Assembly: GCA_001508335.1 (NCBI GenBank)
Contig: LGFX01000014.1
Coordinates: 1 to 60,266, forward strand
Reading direction: 5' to 3'
From: a candidate division TA06 bacterium 32_111
GTDB lineage: Bacteria > Hydrothermota > 32-111
Length of the DNA stretch: 60,266 nucleotides
The notes beneath the pieces are model-generated. The model worked only from the letters and a program-made list of their open reading frames with translations, was not told the origin of the DNA and ran no database searches. The first letter of the stretch is position 1. The number at the start of each line of letters is the position of its first letter. This document shows, piece after piece, positions 1 through 8,915 of this stretch. The position numbers and the translations under genes are program-made.

Positions 1-588
1 GAACTCTTCAAGGTATGTCTGAAAGGTTATCCTGTCTTTTTCGTATGAAAATAGTACAGAGTAGTAGTTCGATTCTATATTAAGATAATTTGACTCTGAT
101 ATTAATCCATTTTCGAAAAGTATTCTATTCTTTTTTAAGTTTAATTCTTCAGTTGATATGAGAATCGAATCGGTTTCAATTTTTTTCTGATAAGCTAAAA
201 GGTTAAAATAGGATTCAATTATACTTTGAGTTATATCGTTTATACTTTTAAGGTATAACAGGTTTGCTATATCTGAGTACTCCTTATTTTTAAAAACACC
301 TAAAAATGTTGGAAGGTTGAAAATTGTCTGACTTATTGAGAGTGATTGGGAATAGTTCCAGTTCGAATAGTTTGTAGAGTCAACCGAAATTGTATATGCT
401 ACGTAAGGTAAAATTGATGGAAGAGAATTTAAAAGTGCCTTGTTATTTATATCCCTTTCAATAACTTTAAGTTTAAAGTCTATTGATGAACTCTTAACTT
501 TCAAAAGTGCCTCTTCCAAAGATGTATCTGAAAAAAGAGTTAAAAATGCTGATAAAACGATCACAAAAGATATAAAAAATTTTTTCAT
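1..588 (-). CDS. TolC-like outer-membrane efflux protein, N-terminal part (cut by left edge)
   Basis: The frame is open from an ATG at 588 to the window edge, giving 196 residues, so the C-terminal part is missing. It begins with a signal peptide (MKKFFISFVIVLSAFLTLFS) followed by TSLEEALLKVKSSSIDFKL. That is the usual start of TolC/OEP proteins, where a first helix (SLEEAL) leads into long coiled-coil helices. Later stretches such as QSIIESYFNLLAYQKKIE and LYLKSINDI also fit the tunnel helices. A GAGGT Shine-Dalgarno lies about 6 bases before the ATG, and a sigma-70-type promoter sits at 617-645. Family recognition is by pattern only; the efflux partner genes would lie left of the window. 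Confidence 0.75.
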   Translation of the reverse strand, partial: MKKFFISFVIVLSAFLTLFSDTSLEEALLKVKSSSIDFKLKVIERDINNKALLNSLPSILPYVAYTISVDSTNYSNWNYSQSLSISQTIFNLPTFLGVFKNKEYSDIANLLYLKSINDITQSIIESYFNLLAYQKKIETDSILISTEELNLKKNRILFENGLISESNYLNIESNYYSVLFSYEKDRITFQTYLEEF

Positions 589-616
589 CTGACCTCACAA
601 CTTTAATTTATGCAGA

Positions 617-645
617 ATTTTAAACTGTTACAATAATTTTGTCAA
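617..645 (-). promoter_or_regulatory. Promoter of the TolC-like gene
   Basis: On the minus strand, TTGACA (640-645), a 17-base spacer and TAAAAT (617-622) make a near-consensus sigma-70 promoter. The expected start of transcription leaves about 22 bases of leader that includes the GAGGT ribosome binding site. It gives the TolC-like gene its own promoter, downstream of the DMT permease gene. Confidence 0.8.
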
Positions 646-665
646 CCATATATTAGACGCAAAAT

Positions 666-1574
666 TTATCCTTTTCCCTCGCTTTTTTTTAAATTTTTTG
701 AAATCAGATACCCTGAAAGGATAATAAGACTTCCCCCCAATATTAGAAATACATTAAGTTTCAACTTTAAAAAAATTATTTCGTTGATCGTTGTGAAAAG
801 AATTGTGAATATAAAAAGTATTGAAGTTGAATTTACCGGGAGATATGATAACGCATAGTTCCAGAAAATATAAGCGAGTCCACTTTGAAATACTCCCATC
901 TCCAAAATCCAGAACCAGTGCTCGAATTTCGTTGGTTTGTTTGATGAAAAAAATACTATTGGAGATACTGTTATTGAGGATATTAAAAATATTTTGAAAA
1001 GAAAATTTATAATTTTTTCCGGTTTTTCTCTGAGAGGAGCGACAAGTTTTGAAGAAAGGTAAACATAGAATCCAAAACTCATACCTGTTAAAATTCCCCA
1101 AAAAATTCCCAAATAGAAATTATCCTTCAAATCCAAAAAATGTTCCTTACCTAAAACGATCACTATTATACCTAAAAATGATAAAATGAAAGCTATAATT
1201 TCGTAAAATGTAGGTTTTTCTTTATCTATAAAAAACGAAAGTAGAATTACAAAAATCGGAGAGAGGTTCTCAAAAATCATAACGAGTGTTCCAGAAAGGT
1301 ATTTCAAAGATATATGGTAAAGTAAAGAGTTTCCAGTTATTCCTATTATAGAGATTAGAAGAACCAGTTTGAATTTTTCTTTTAAGTTGAAATCTAAATT
1401 TTTGGTGAAAACAAGAAATATGAAAAAAAGAAATGTCCCGATGAAAAATCTTACGGCAGCGACGAAAAGCATGTTAACATTTTCACATGCAAGGTATCTG
1501 CCGGCAACACCATGTATTCCCCAAAGAAAAAGAGCAACAAAAGCGTAAACCAATCCGATTTTTTTCTCTTTCAT
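666..1574 (-). CDS. EamA/DMT-family permease
   Basis: A 302-residue protein that is almost entirely hydrophobic, with about ten predicted membrane segments in two EamA repeats. The first repeat begins near residue 5 (GLVYAFVALFLWGIHGVAGR) and the second near residue 150 (GIFWGILTGMSFGFYVYLSS). This is the drug/metabolite transporter fold, which moves small metabolites across the inner membrane; the substrate cannot be told. I chose the ATG at 1574, which overlaps the stop of the patatin gene (TGATG coupling), over an in-frame TTG one codon upstream. It is the last gene of the fadD-like/patatin operon. Confidence 0.85.
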   Translation of the reverse strand: MKEKKIGLVYAFVALFLWGIHGVAGRYLACENVNMLFVAAVRFFIGTFLFFIFLVFTKNLDFNLKEKFKLVLLISIIGITGNSLLYHISLKYLSGTLVMIFENLSPIFVILLSFFIDKEKPTFYEIIAFILSFLGIIVIVLGKEHFLDLKDNFYLGIFWGILTGMSFGFYVYLSSKLVAPLREKPEKIINFLFKIFLISSITVSPIVFFSSNKPTKFEHWFWILEMGVFQSGLAYIFWNYALSYLPVNSTSILFIFTILFTTINEIIFLKLKLNVFLILGGSLIILSGYLISKNLKKSEGKG

Positions 1575-3814
1575 CAATATTGCCCAAGAAGTTCGAGATA
1601 GTTTATTGGGTTTCCAAGGTGGATGTTGAAGGTCAAAAGATCTTTTTTTATGTTGTTTTTGAAATAACCAAAACTCGTCTCAAAAACTCCAAAAGGTGTT
1701 GCAAAAGTTAAAGAGAACCTTGAACCAAAAATATATTTTATGTAGAACTGATCTATTATTCTATCGAACATAACAGATCCTTCATTTTCGTTTTGAATAT
1801 AAAAATTATCGTTTATATAATATCTGACAGTATACCCTGAAGACATTGTATACCTTTTTTGCAGGTTCCTGTCGTAAAGGTATCTCAGTTCAAAGGTTGG
1901 TTGGGAAAGTGGATAATCGAGTTGTATTTTTGAGGATTTTGGAAGATCCGAAAAAATATAGTTTAAAAAACCATACTTGAAAACAAAGGAATGGTTTATT
2001 TTTTTTGATATCCTTTTTTGATTTAAAAAATAACCTGTTGATTTTATATAGATCTGTTTTAAAGAGTTTGAATTGAAAAGATCGTTGTATGTTTTAAAAT
2101 CTGTTGTTTTCAATGTAGGGTTGGGAAGGTTAACTCCAAAAGTAAAACTTTTCTTTTCAGTTGATATATTTTTGTTCAGAGGTTTTTCCTCTTTTTCAAA
2201 ATAATAAAAACCGAAACCTATTTTAAAAAGATCAACTGAGATGAATTTCTTGTACCTTGAAATTAGAAAAAATGAAAAGATCTTTCTTTTATCGAGATTT
2301 GAACCGAAAAGGAAAGTTGAACTGAAATTCTGTTCATAGTTGAAATAGTTATCGAAAAGGTTGAACACTTTGTATATGTGGAAATTGGAGTAAATTCCAG
2401 AAATAATTTTAGAGTAAAGTACACTTGGAGAAAATAGGTTTATTGTGAATCCTTTTATATAGTTTCCTGCGAAACCGTATATATCCAGATATGAGAAAGT
2501 GTTGAAGATGTTGTTCTTTTGGTAAACCCCATAGAGATTTACCCCAGCCTTTGAATCAGCGAATCCTCCGAATCTGAATATTGTTGAATCTATCTCTTTT
2601 ACTTTTAACTTCAAAATCATCCTCTTATTTTTGTCATTTATAGTTATTTCAGGTTCTATGGATTCGAAAATCGATAACGAGTAGAGAGTGTATATGGATT
2701 TTTTAAAGTTATCATAGAAGAACAAATCTCCACTTTTCAATTTTATAACATTTCTAATTGATCTATCGCTCCATACATTTTTCGACTCTATAATTACCGT
2801 ATCTATTATCCTTCCATTAAAACTTTTAAATCCTTCTATGTAGAATCTTCTATCCTCTTTTGGATAGATCTCTTCATTTTTTATCTTATCCTTTATTTTG
2901 GGCAGAATCTCTTTGGCTTTGTCGTATCCTTTTTTTATGATCTCTTCAGATTTAGTAAACTCATATCCTCTATATTTCCCAACATCCGGTCTTATGTAAA
3001 TGCTGTATTTTTCAAGAGTGTCTTTGGGATAGTTTTTTGTTAAAAGATCAACTATAGAAAAAGTTAAATCTATTATTGAAGGATTTTTTTCTTCAAAACC
3101 TTTACTTTCCGAAGACACATCAACACTTATTATCATATCAGGGTTAAAAGTATCCCTCATAGATTTTAGAGGGATATTTTCAAACATCCCCCCGTCGAAA
3201 TATGATATGGAATCAAAAATAACAGGTTTAAAAATAAGTGGAATTGCCATTGAAGCCCTGATGGATTTTTCCAATTTTCCCTTTGTAAAGATTTTTGGGT
3301 TTTCACTTTTAATATCTGATGCTGTGCAAAGGAATGGTTTATACATCTTCCTGAAATCTGAACCTATAGCGTAATCGATTTCTGAAAAGAAAGAGAAAAG
3401 TTCGAGATTGATAATCTTATCATCAACAGTACTTTCTGGAATTTTCAGTTTCCCATCCTTCAACTCTGTGGTCAAAAAAGTAGGATAGGAGTTTAGAAAA
3501 AGAAAAACTGGTTGGTAATTTTTGATCGTTGATTCGTTGAGCCAGTTTCTTATATTTTCACTTAAAAATATAGATTCTATTTCTGATGCTGTATAACCTG
3601 ATGCCCATAGACCACCTATTATTGAACCCATACTTGTCCCTGCAACATAATCAACAGGAATATTGTACTCCTCTATAACTTTTAGAACACCGATATGTGC
3701 AAGTCCTCTCGCTGCTCCACCTCCAAGCACAAGGCCAACCTTCTCTTCACAAAAGAGAAATGTAAAAATAAATAGAAAAAAAAAGGATAGTATTTTTTTT
3801 GTTCTTGATTTCAT
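1574..3814 (-). CDS. Patatin-like phospholipase fused to a BamA/Omp85-type barrel (PlpD-like)
   Basis: A 746-residue exported protein. A signal peptide (residues 1-22) is followed by a patatin domain. The glycine-rich oxyanion-hole loop GGGAARG is at about 31-37, the nucleophile elbow GTSMG puts Ser61 in place, and FDGG supplies Asp207 of the Ser-Asp dyad. After about residue 310 comes a POTRA-like segment (RRFYIEGFKSFNGRIID), then a long beta-rich surface-antigen barrel. This is the architecture of type Vd autotransporter lipases such as PlpD. The ATG overlaps the stop of the acyl-CoA ligase (ATGA), so the two are probably co-translated. Inferred role: hydrolysis of (phospho)lipids at or outside the outer membrane. 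Confidence 0.88.
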   Translation of the reverse strand: MKSRTKKILSFFFLFIFTFLFCEEKVGLVLGGGAARGLAHIGVLKVIEEYNIPVDYVAGTSMGSIIGGLWASGYTASEIESIFLSENIRNWLNESTIKNYQPVFLFLNSYPTFLTTELKDGKLKIPESTVDDKIINLELFSFFSEIDYAIGSDFRKMYKPFLCTASDIKSENPKIFTKGKLEKSIRASMAIPLIFKPVIFDSISYFDGGMFENIPLKSMRDTFNPDMIISVDVSSESKGFEEKNPSIIDLTFSIVDLLTKNYPKDTLEKYSIYIRPDVGKYRGYEFTKSEEIIKKGYDKAKEILPKIKDKIKNEEIYPKEDRRFYIEGFKSFNGRIIDTVIIESKNVWSDRSIRNVIKLKSGDLFFYDNFKKSIYTLYSLSIFESIEPEITINDKNKRMILKLKVKEIDSTIFRFGGFADSKAGVNLYGVYQKNNIFNTFSYLDIYGFAGNYIKGFTINLFSPSVLYSKIISGIYSNFHIYKVFNLFDNYFNYEQNFSSTFLFGSNLDKRKIFSFFLISRYKKFISVDLFKIGFGFYYFEKEEKPLNKNISTEKKSFTFGVNLPNPTLKTTDFKTYNDLFNSNSLKQIYIKSTGYFLNQKRISKKINHSFVFKYGFLNYIFSDLPKSSKIQLDYPLSQPTFELRYLYDRNLQKRYTMSSGYTVRYYINDNFYIQNENEGSVMFDRIIDQFYIKYIFGSRFSLTFATPFGVFETSFGYFKNNIKKDLLTFNIHLGNPINYLELLGQY

Positions 3815-5676
3815 CTTCTTTTTCTGTACATCTCTTCAACCCTGCTTCTATATTTTTCTATTATAAGTTTTCTTCTTTTTTTCAAAGTTTCAGTTATCTC
3901 TTTTCCTATTTGCAGTTTTTCAGGTATTATTGTGAAATTTTTGATAGATTCGAAAGGATGGAAATTCTTTGATCTGTTAACATTCTCCTCAACAAAATTT
4001 TTAAAAAACTCTTTAACCTTTATATTTTCAACGGTATCTTTCAGATCCTTTATATCCAACTTCAACTCACTGATTAGATTTTTGAGTTTCTCTTCTTCAA
4101 TAAATATCAGAGCTGCGAGATCTTTCTCATCATCTCCAACAACAACAGCATGAGAAATAAACTCATTCTCTTCAAGTTTCTCTTCAATCCTGTCTGGTTC
4201 AACATTCTCTCCACCTAAAAGAACTATGGTATCTTTAGCCCTACCAAGTATTATAAGGTTGTTATTCTTTGTAAGAAAACCTATATCCCCAGTATTCAAC
4301 CAGCCATCTTTGGTTAAAACCTTTTTGGTTTCCTCTTCGTTTTTATAATAGCCTTTCATTACCTGTTCGCCTTTAACATAAATTATCCCTTTTTTCCCTT
4401 TTTTAACGATCTTGCCATTTTCATCCCTTAAAGATATTTGTGTTCTATCAAATGGAATACCAGCAGTGAAAAGGAAGTTGTAATCAAATCTTCTTGAACT
4501 TATACCGGGAGATGCTTCCGTCATTCCGTAAGCGTTTAGAAGTGTTATTCCAACGGTATTGAAAAAGTTATCTATATATTTAGGGATCATTCCTCCACCG
4601 GTGAATGCACCTCTCAATCTGCCACCAAGGTTGTCCCTGATAGGTTCGAAAATAAAATAAGCAAGAAAGGATGGAACAAGAAGAAGTGGAAAAATAAAAA
4701 GTGATGTAATTATTTTGAGAAACCTTTTTTTGTAACCCTCTTCGTAAAGTTGAGTATCTCTCTTTGTGAGAACTCTGTAGGAATATAGATGTTTTTCCCG
4801 TATCTTTAAAAAGATGTAGAACAATGTTTTTTTAAAAAGTTTTTCACTTTTCATTCTGTCTATAATCTTTCTGTAAATATGTTCCCAGATCCTTGGAACT
4901 GCACTCATAATGGTAGGTCTTATCTCTATAAGATCTCTGGAGAAATTTTTTACATTGGAATAAAAAATTTTTGCTCCACCAGCTATACACACATACTCGA
5001 AAGTTCTTTCGAATATGTGCCAGACAGGTAAAATTGATAGAGCTACATCCTGTTCCCTTCCGAAAGTTTTGAATTTTATCAAAGGAGTTATAGTTGAAAC
5101 ATTGTGCATAAAATTCTTATGGGAAAGCATCACTCCTTTTGGATTACCAGTTGTTCCAGAAGTATAAATTATTGTTGCGAGATCTTCCCCATCTATAGTT
5201 TCTCTTTTGAATTCGCTACCATCATCTTTAAGAAGTTCTGAAAAGTTGATAAAATTTTGAGATTGGTTAAAAACTATTACATTCTCTTTCCTTATAATAT
5301 CTTTTATAGGTTCATAAAGTTTTTCATCCTCTATGATTGAAAATTCTGAATCGGAGTGTTTTGCTATAAAGTTCAACTCACTTTCAGGGGAAGAAGAACT
5401 TCTTGGAACATCAACAGCACCTATAAAGAGGAGTGCTATATCGGAGATCAACCATTCATACCTGTTATCTGATATTAGCAAAACTTTTGTTCCCTTTTTA
5501 ACTCCAAGTTTTCTTAATGCTGAAGAAACCCTTTTTACCTTTTCAAAGAATTCTTTATATGTTACTTTAACTATGGAGTTATCCTTTCTATAACTCTGAA
5601 TAATTCTTTGAGGATACCTTTCTATAGAATTTTCTAACATCTCTATCAGAGATTTTGAATTTAAAATTTTCTCCAT
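3811..5676 (-). CDS. Long-chain acyl-CoA ligase (AMP-forming synthetase)
   Basis: A 621-residue ANL-superfamily enzyme that would activate fatty acids to acyl-CoA through an acyl-adenylate. The P-loop-like motif YTSGTTGNPKGVMLSHK is at about 171-187. NAYGMTEASPGIS is the adenine-binding motif, and GWLNTGDIGFL with GRAKDTIVLLGGENVEP are the hinge and C-terminal motifs. A hydrophobic stretch near residues 305-325 fits membrane association, as in bacterial long-chain ligases of this subgroup. It is translationally coupled to the patatin gene, so released fatty acids may be its substrate (inference). No Shine-Dalgarno precedes the ATG; an extended -10 lies right upstream. Confidence 0.9.
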   Translation of the reverse strand: MEKILNSKSLIEMLENSIERYPQRIIQSYRKDNSIVKVTYKEFFEKVKRVSSALRKLGVKKGTKVLLISDNRYEWLISDIALLFIGAVDVPRSSSSPESELNFIAKHSDSEFSIIEDEKLYEPIKDIIRKENVIVFNQSQNFINFSELLKDDGSEFKRETIDGEDLATIIYTSGTTGNPKGVMLSHKNFMHNVSTITPLIKFKTFGREQDVALSILPVWHIFERTFEYVCIAGGAKIFYSNVKNFSRDLIEIRPTIMSAVPRIWEHIYRKIIDRMKSEKLFKKTLFYIFLKIREKHLYSYRVLTKRDTQLYEEGYKKRFLKIITSLFIFPLLLVPSFLAYFIFEPIRDNLGGRLRGAFTGGGMIPKYIDNFFNTVGITLLNAYGMTEASPGISSRRFDYNFLFTAGIPFDRTQISLRDENGKIVKKGKKGIIYVKGEQVMKGYYKNEEETKKVLTKDGWLNTGDIGFLTKNNNLIILGRAKDTIVLLGGENVEPDRIEEKLEENEFISHAVVVGDDEKDLAALIFIEEEKLKNLISELKLDIKDLKDTVENIKVKEFFKNFVEENVNRSKNFHPFESIKNFTIIPEKLQIGKEITETLKKRRKLIIEKYRSRVEEMYRKRR

Positions 5677-5682
5677 AAAAAA

Positions 5683-5691
5683 ATTATATCA
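5683..5691 (-). promoter_or_regulatory. Extended -10 promoter; leaderless start for the acyl-CoA ligase gene
   Basis: On the minus strand TGATATAAT (extended -10, TG-n-TATAAT) ends 6 bases before the ATG at 5676. Transcription should therefore begin at or next to the A of the start codon. The bases between are only T, so there is no ribosome binding site. No good -35 box is seen, as expected for an extended -10 promoter. Confidence 0.6.
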
Positions 5692-5712
5692 TTTTTTTTC
5701 ATTTTTAAAAGA

Positions 5713-5740
5713 TTGAAAAATATTTTTTTAAAGTTATAAT
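5713..5740 (+). promoter_or_regulatory. Promoter of the lipoprotein gene at 5759
   Basis: TTGAAA (5713-5718), a 16-base spacer and TATAAT (5735-5740), followed by a GGAGGGAG ribosome binding site just before the ATG at 5759. It is divergent from the acyl-CoA ligase promoter. Confidence 0.75.
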
Positions 5741-5758
5741 AAAATAAATGGAGGGAGA

Positions 5759-6370
5759 ATGAAAAATTTTATTAAAAAAATTTTTTTTATCATTCTTGTT
5801 ATTTTAGTAGGAAGTTGTGCAAAAGAATCTAAAATGAAAAATTCCACATATTCGAACTTATTTAAAAGTGGAACAACCATTGTTTATGAAGTTGCTTCGT
5901 GGGGTGATATGTACATTTTAAAAATAGAAATAGAAAAGATTAACGGAGATCTTATCTTCCGCTACACTTTATCAGATGAAAATGGAGATACTACTTTTCA
6001 AGATCGGGAGATTACAGTATCAAAAAAATCTTTAGAAAGTTCCGAAAAGATATTTATGAATCTCTGGGATGGGGATATAGTAGATATAAAAGGAAAGACA
6101 TCCATTTTCTTTTCAAAAAAAGTTTTTCGAGAACTCGTGAACAAAAGTGAGGTAACTATAGATGTTGGAGATGGGGAAGAACTTCTGAAGTATGAAGGTA
6201 AAAAGGTTTATACCTGTATAGTGGACGGAAAAATTTTTGAACTAAACTCTATAAATGCATCGAGTGATCTTTTTGGATACTTTTCCATTCTTGAAGATTA
6301 CTATTTCCCTCTGATCCTTCAGATGGAGGTTGGTTATATTATCGAATTAAAAGAGATAGTTACGAGATGA
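5759..6370 (+). CDS. Lipoprotein of unknown function
   Basis: A 203-residue protein with a lipoprotein signal peptide: basic start (MKNFIKKI), hydrophobic core, then the lipobox LVGSC, so Cys20 should be lipidated. The rest is soluble and rich in beta strands (FKSGTTIVYEVASWGDMYILKIEI), suggesting a single beta domain in the periplasm. No family is recognised. It has its own promoter and a strong Shine-Dalgarno. Its end runs into the decayed minus-strand gene. Confidence 0.75.
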   Translation: MKNFIKKIFFIILVILVGSCAKESKMKNSTYSNLFKSGTTIVYEVASWGDMYILKIEIEKINGDLIFRYTLSDENGDTTFQDREITVSKKSLESSEKIFMNLWDGDIVDIKGKTSIFFSKKVFRELVNKSEVTIDVGDGEELLKYEGKKVYTCIVDGKIFELNSINASSDLFGYFSILEDYYFPLILQMEVGYIIELKEIVTR

Positions 6371-6827
6371 TCACTTGAAAATATAGAGAAGAAATAAATA
6401 GAAAAAGATTTATAACCGTTAAAGGTGTAACTTTTTTGGGGAAATCAGAAATTTTTAAACTGCATCCCTATGCAAGAGTCAGAAGGAGTTTTTGATCGAG
6501 ATTTTTGAAAGTTTCGAAAAAAGGCAATCCAAATTTTTTGATTTTGAGAAGATTCTGTAACTTACCGAGTACAAAAAAACACTTTCGAATAAAGTCTCAC
6601 AACAAGGAAAATAGAAGTGAGAAAAATTATAAGGTTAAAACCTATAGCCTTTATAGAATCCTTTAAGGAGGTTCTACAGGTAAAAATAACAAAAAGAGCA
6701 CCAAAAAGCAAACAGGATACACTTTTATTCTATCATTGAAGAATTCTCTTAAAGATATGATCAAAGAAACAATAAGAGTTGTGAGAATATAATCTTTTAT
6801 TACGCTATAAAAAGATAAAAAGGAATC
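6360..6827 (-). pseudogene. Decayed polytopic membrane-protein gene, possibly EcfT/CbiQ-like
   Basis: No intact gene fills the space between the PAS protein and the lipoprotein, but the minus strand reads as membrane protein in pieces. Piece A (6827 to a TAA at 6663) includes YILTTLIVSLIISLREFF and PVCFLVLFLLFLPVEP. Piece B (6673 to 6562) is in another frame and includes AIGFNLIIFLTSIFLVV. Piece C (about 6573 to 6360) reads VLGKLQNLLKIKKFGLPFF, then an internal TAG at 6468, then KKVTPLTVINLFLFISS. At least two frameshifts and one nonsense codon are needed. The order of parts is reminiscent of ECF-transporter T components, but that identity is tentative; decay itself is better supported. Confidence 0.55.
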
Positions 6828-8373
6828 CGTCTTCTATTCTTGAGATCTGGATAGTTTTAGATTCGGAAAATTCAAAAGGAAAAGTTTTACTTGAAAAAGT
6901 TTCATCCTTTAATAAAAAATGTATTTCCGATGAATAAAAATCTGGAATAATGTCGGTGATTTTTATCTCGGGTCCAACATTTTTATGTTTCATAATGGAA
7001 TTTAAAAATTTATCATTGTAGAAAAATATTTTGAAATTGTTGTCAGTTGCAAAGAATGGAGTTGGTAGAGTTTCAAGTATCGAATAATACTTTTTTAACT
7101 GTGAGTTGGTTTTCTCTTCAAGGATCTTTCTATCAATCAATCTTGAAATCTGCTGCCCGACGAATGAAAGAAAATCTTTATCCTTCTCGGTGTATTTTAT
7201 ATTCTCATCATAACTTTGAACAGCAAGAACTCCAGAAAAATTATCCCCTGAAAGTGGAACACCAAGCCAGTACTCACACAGGGCTCCAATGATCTCTATC
7301 TCCTGCTTTCTTGAGAGATTTATTATATCTTCCCTCGTTAAAAGTTTCGCTTCTTTAGTTCTCAAGACATATTCGGTTAAACCGTTTCCAAATTTTTTTG
7401 ATGGTGCAAAGTTGTCCTTTTGATCGACAAAATATGGAAAGGAAATTATGTTTGTTTCCTTATTGTATATGGCTATATAAAAATTATCAGAGGATATGAT
7501 ATTTTTGATTTCCTCATGTAATTTTATAAAAAGATCATTAAGATTTTTTGAAGTGTAAATTATGTTAGAAATTTTATAGAGAGCCTCGTTCAGAAGTGAA
7601 GTAAATTTTTTATCGGAAATATCGTTAATTATTGCAATGATACAATTTTCCTCATCTATTTCGATAAAATCTGCACTTATACTAGCCCATCCTGTCGAAC
7701 CATCTTTCTTTCTAAATTTCAACTCATAGTTTGTTATCGGTCCATTAGTTAAAATTTTATCTATGAAGAGAGCCCTTTCTCTTGGATCAGCATAAAGGAT
7801 GGATGTTGATTGACCGATGATTTCATTCTGGGGGTAACCAAAAACTTTTTCTACGGAACTATTTATTTCAATTATCTTTCCATCCTCAACCCTGCTTATA
7901 AGAACAACGGCAGGATTGTTTTGAAAGATTTTTGCGAATCTTTCATTGACTTTTATATTTTGGTCTTCAACATATTTTTTGAATGTAATATCTTTAAAGA
8001 ACAGAAGTATTTTGAAATCATCACTTTCAAGATCCTCTACTGGAATGAAAAGATTTTTAATCCAAATTTCACGACCTTTAATGATAGTAAGGTTTTCAAC
8101 ATCCAATACTTTTTTTTGATTTATCGCTTTAGAGATAGCTTCCTTTTTCTGTTCCAATTCAAAATCTTTAAAAAAGTGTTTAAGATGTATATCCCCTTCA
8201 TTTTTTATATCAAAAAGTTCTTTCGCTTTTTCATTCAAAAATTCAACAACAAAATTTTTGTTAACAAGTAAAATAGCGTCATCTATAAGATTCAAAAATT
8301 TGTAAAATATTGCTTCCTGCTTTTTTGCAATATCTATTAACTTTTCAAAATCATATTTTTCAAAATCAAGCAT
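6805..8373 (-). CDS. PAS-PAS-GAF-PAS sensor protein without an output domain
   Basis: 522 residues, no signal peptide or membrane segment. A first PAS domain covers about 15-130 (FLNLIDDAILLVNKNFVVEFLN). A second covers about 145-260 (FQNNPAVVLISRVEDGKI, VFGYPQNEIIG). A GAF domain follows at about 270-410 (LHEEIKNIISSDNFYIAIYN), then a third PAS-like domain to the end (YSILETLPTPFFATDNNFKI). The protein stops right after this last domain; there is no kinase, GGDEF, EAL or DNA-binding region. It lies 2 bases after the YkgJ-type gene, so the two are probably co-transcribed. Role unknown: perhaps a partner that passes a signal to a separate kinase. Confidence 0.82.
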   Translation of the reverse strand: MLDFEKYDFEKLIDIAKKQEAIFYKFLNLIDDAILLVNKNFVVEFLNEKAKELFDIKNEGDIHLKHFFKDFELEQKKEAISKAINQKKVLDVENLTIIKGREIWIKNLFIPVEDLESDDFKILLFFKDITFKKYVEDQNIKVNERFAKIFQNNPAVVLISRVEDGKIIEINSSVEKVFGYPQNEIIGQSTSILYADPRERALFIDKILTNGPITNYELKFRKKDGSTGWASISADFIEIDEENCIIAIINDISDKKFTSLLNEALYKISNIIYTSKNLNDLFIKLHEEIKNIISSDNFYIAIYNKETNIISFPYFVDQKDNFAPSKKFGNGLTEYVLRTKEAKLLTREDIINLSRKQEIEIIGALCEYWLGVPLSGDNFSGVLAVQSYDENIKYTEKDKDFLSFVGQQISRLIDRKILEEKTNSQLKKYYSILETLPTPFFATDNNFKIFFYNDKFLNSIMKHKNVGPEIKITDIIPDFYSSEIHFLLKDETFSSKTFPFEFSESKTIQISRIEDGFLFIFL

Positions 8374-8375
8374 TT

Positions 8376-8909
8376 TTAAAGTTTATCAATTGGTTTTGAG
8401 TTGTCAACAGATAAATTTTTTACGAATTCAACAGCATTGAAATGGAAAGGGCAAATTGAATAACCCTGAAAGACATAGTTGTATATTTTTGAAAATTCCT
8501 TTGTTTCTAAATAAGGGAATTCTCTACATTCGGTTCCTCTGAATGGATATACCAAACATTCATTTCCTTTTAGAAACTTGCATGGGGATTGGTTCATAAT
8601 GTAAACTTTATGTTTTTCATAGAAAATAAAATCTTTTTCAACAATTTCCTTTTCACTTTTTCCTATACCTTTTGACAGTAGTGGAATGTCATCCTTTTCA
8701 AAAACAATTATTATCTCCCTGCAACAGTTACCACACTCTCTGCAATCAATAATTTTTTTTAACTGCTTATAAAAACTTTTTACAGGTCCATCATAACTTT
8801 TTTTGATTTTTTCATCAAAATCGCTAAAAATTTCAAAGAATCTTTCGTTCTCAAGAGATTTTAACTTAGAAATTCTTTTTATTTTTTCTATCTCTTTGAT
8901 TATTTCCAT
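8376..8909 (-). CDS. YkgJ-family cysteine-cluster protein
   Basis: A 177-residue protein with the typical pattern of this family: CRECGNCC near residues 56-63, CKFLKGNECLVYPFRGTECR near 111-130, and a final CPFH. These cysteines are thought to bind zinc or an iron-sulfur cluster (family annotation; function unproven). The ATG at 8909 has no Shine-Dalgarno; a -10 box lies 7 to 12 bases upstream. It heads a two-gene operon with the PAS/GAF protein and is divergent from rpmH. Confidence 0.82.
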   Translation of the reverse strand: MEIIKEIEKIKRISKLKSLENERFFEIFSDFDEKIKKSYDGPVKSFYKQLKKIIDCRECGNCCREIIIVFEKDDIPLLSKGIGKSEKEIVEKDFIFYEKHKVYIMNQSPCKFLKGNECLVYPFRGTECREFPYLETKEFSKIYNYVFQGYSICPFHFNAVEFVKNLSVDNSKPIDKL

Positions 8910-8915
8910 TTAAGT

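Noticed and set aside
5333-5593. Plus-strand frame of 86 codons inside the acyl-CoA ligase gene
   Set aside because: It mirrors a clearly conserved minus-strand enzyme and has no promoter, ribosome binding site or recognisable product; other antisense frames were dropped for the same reason.
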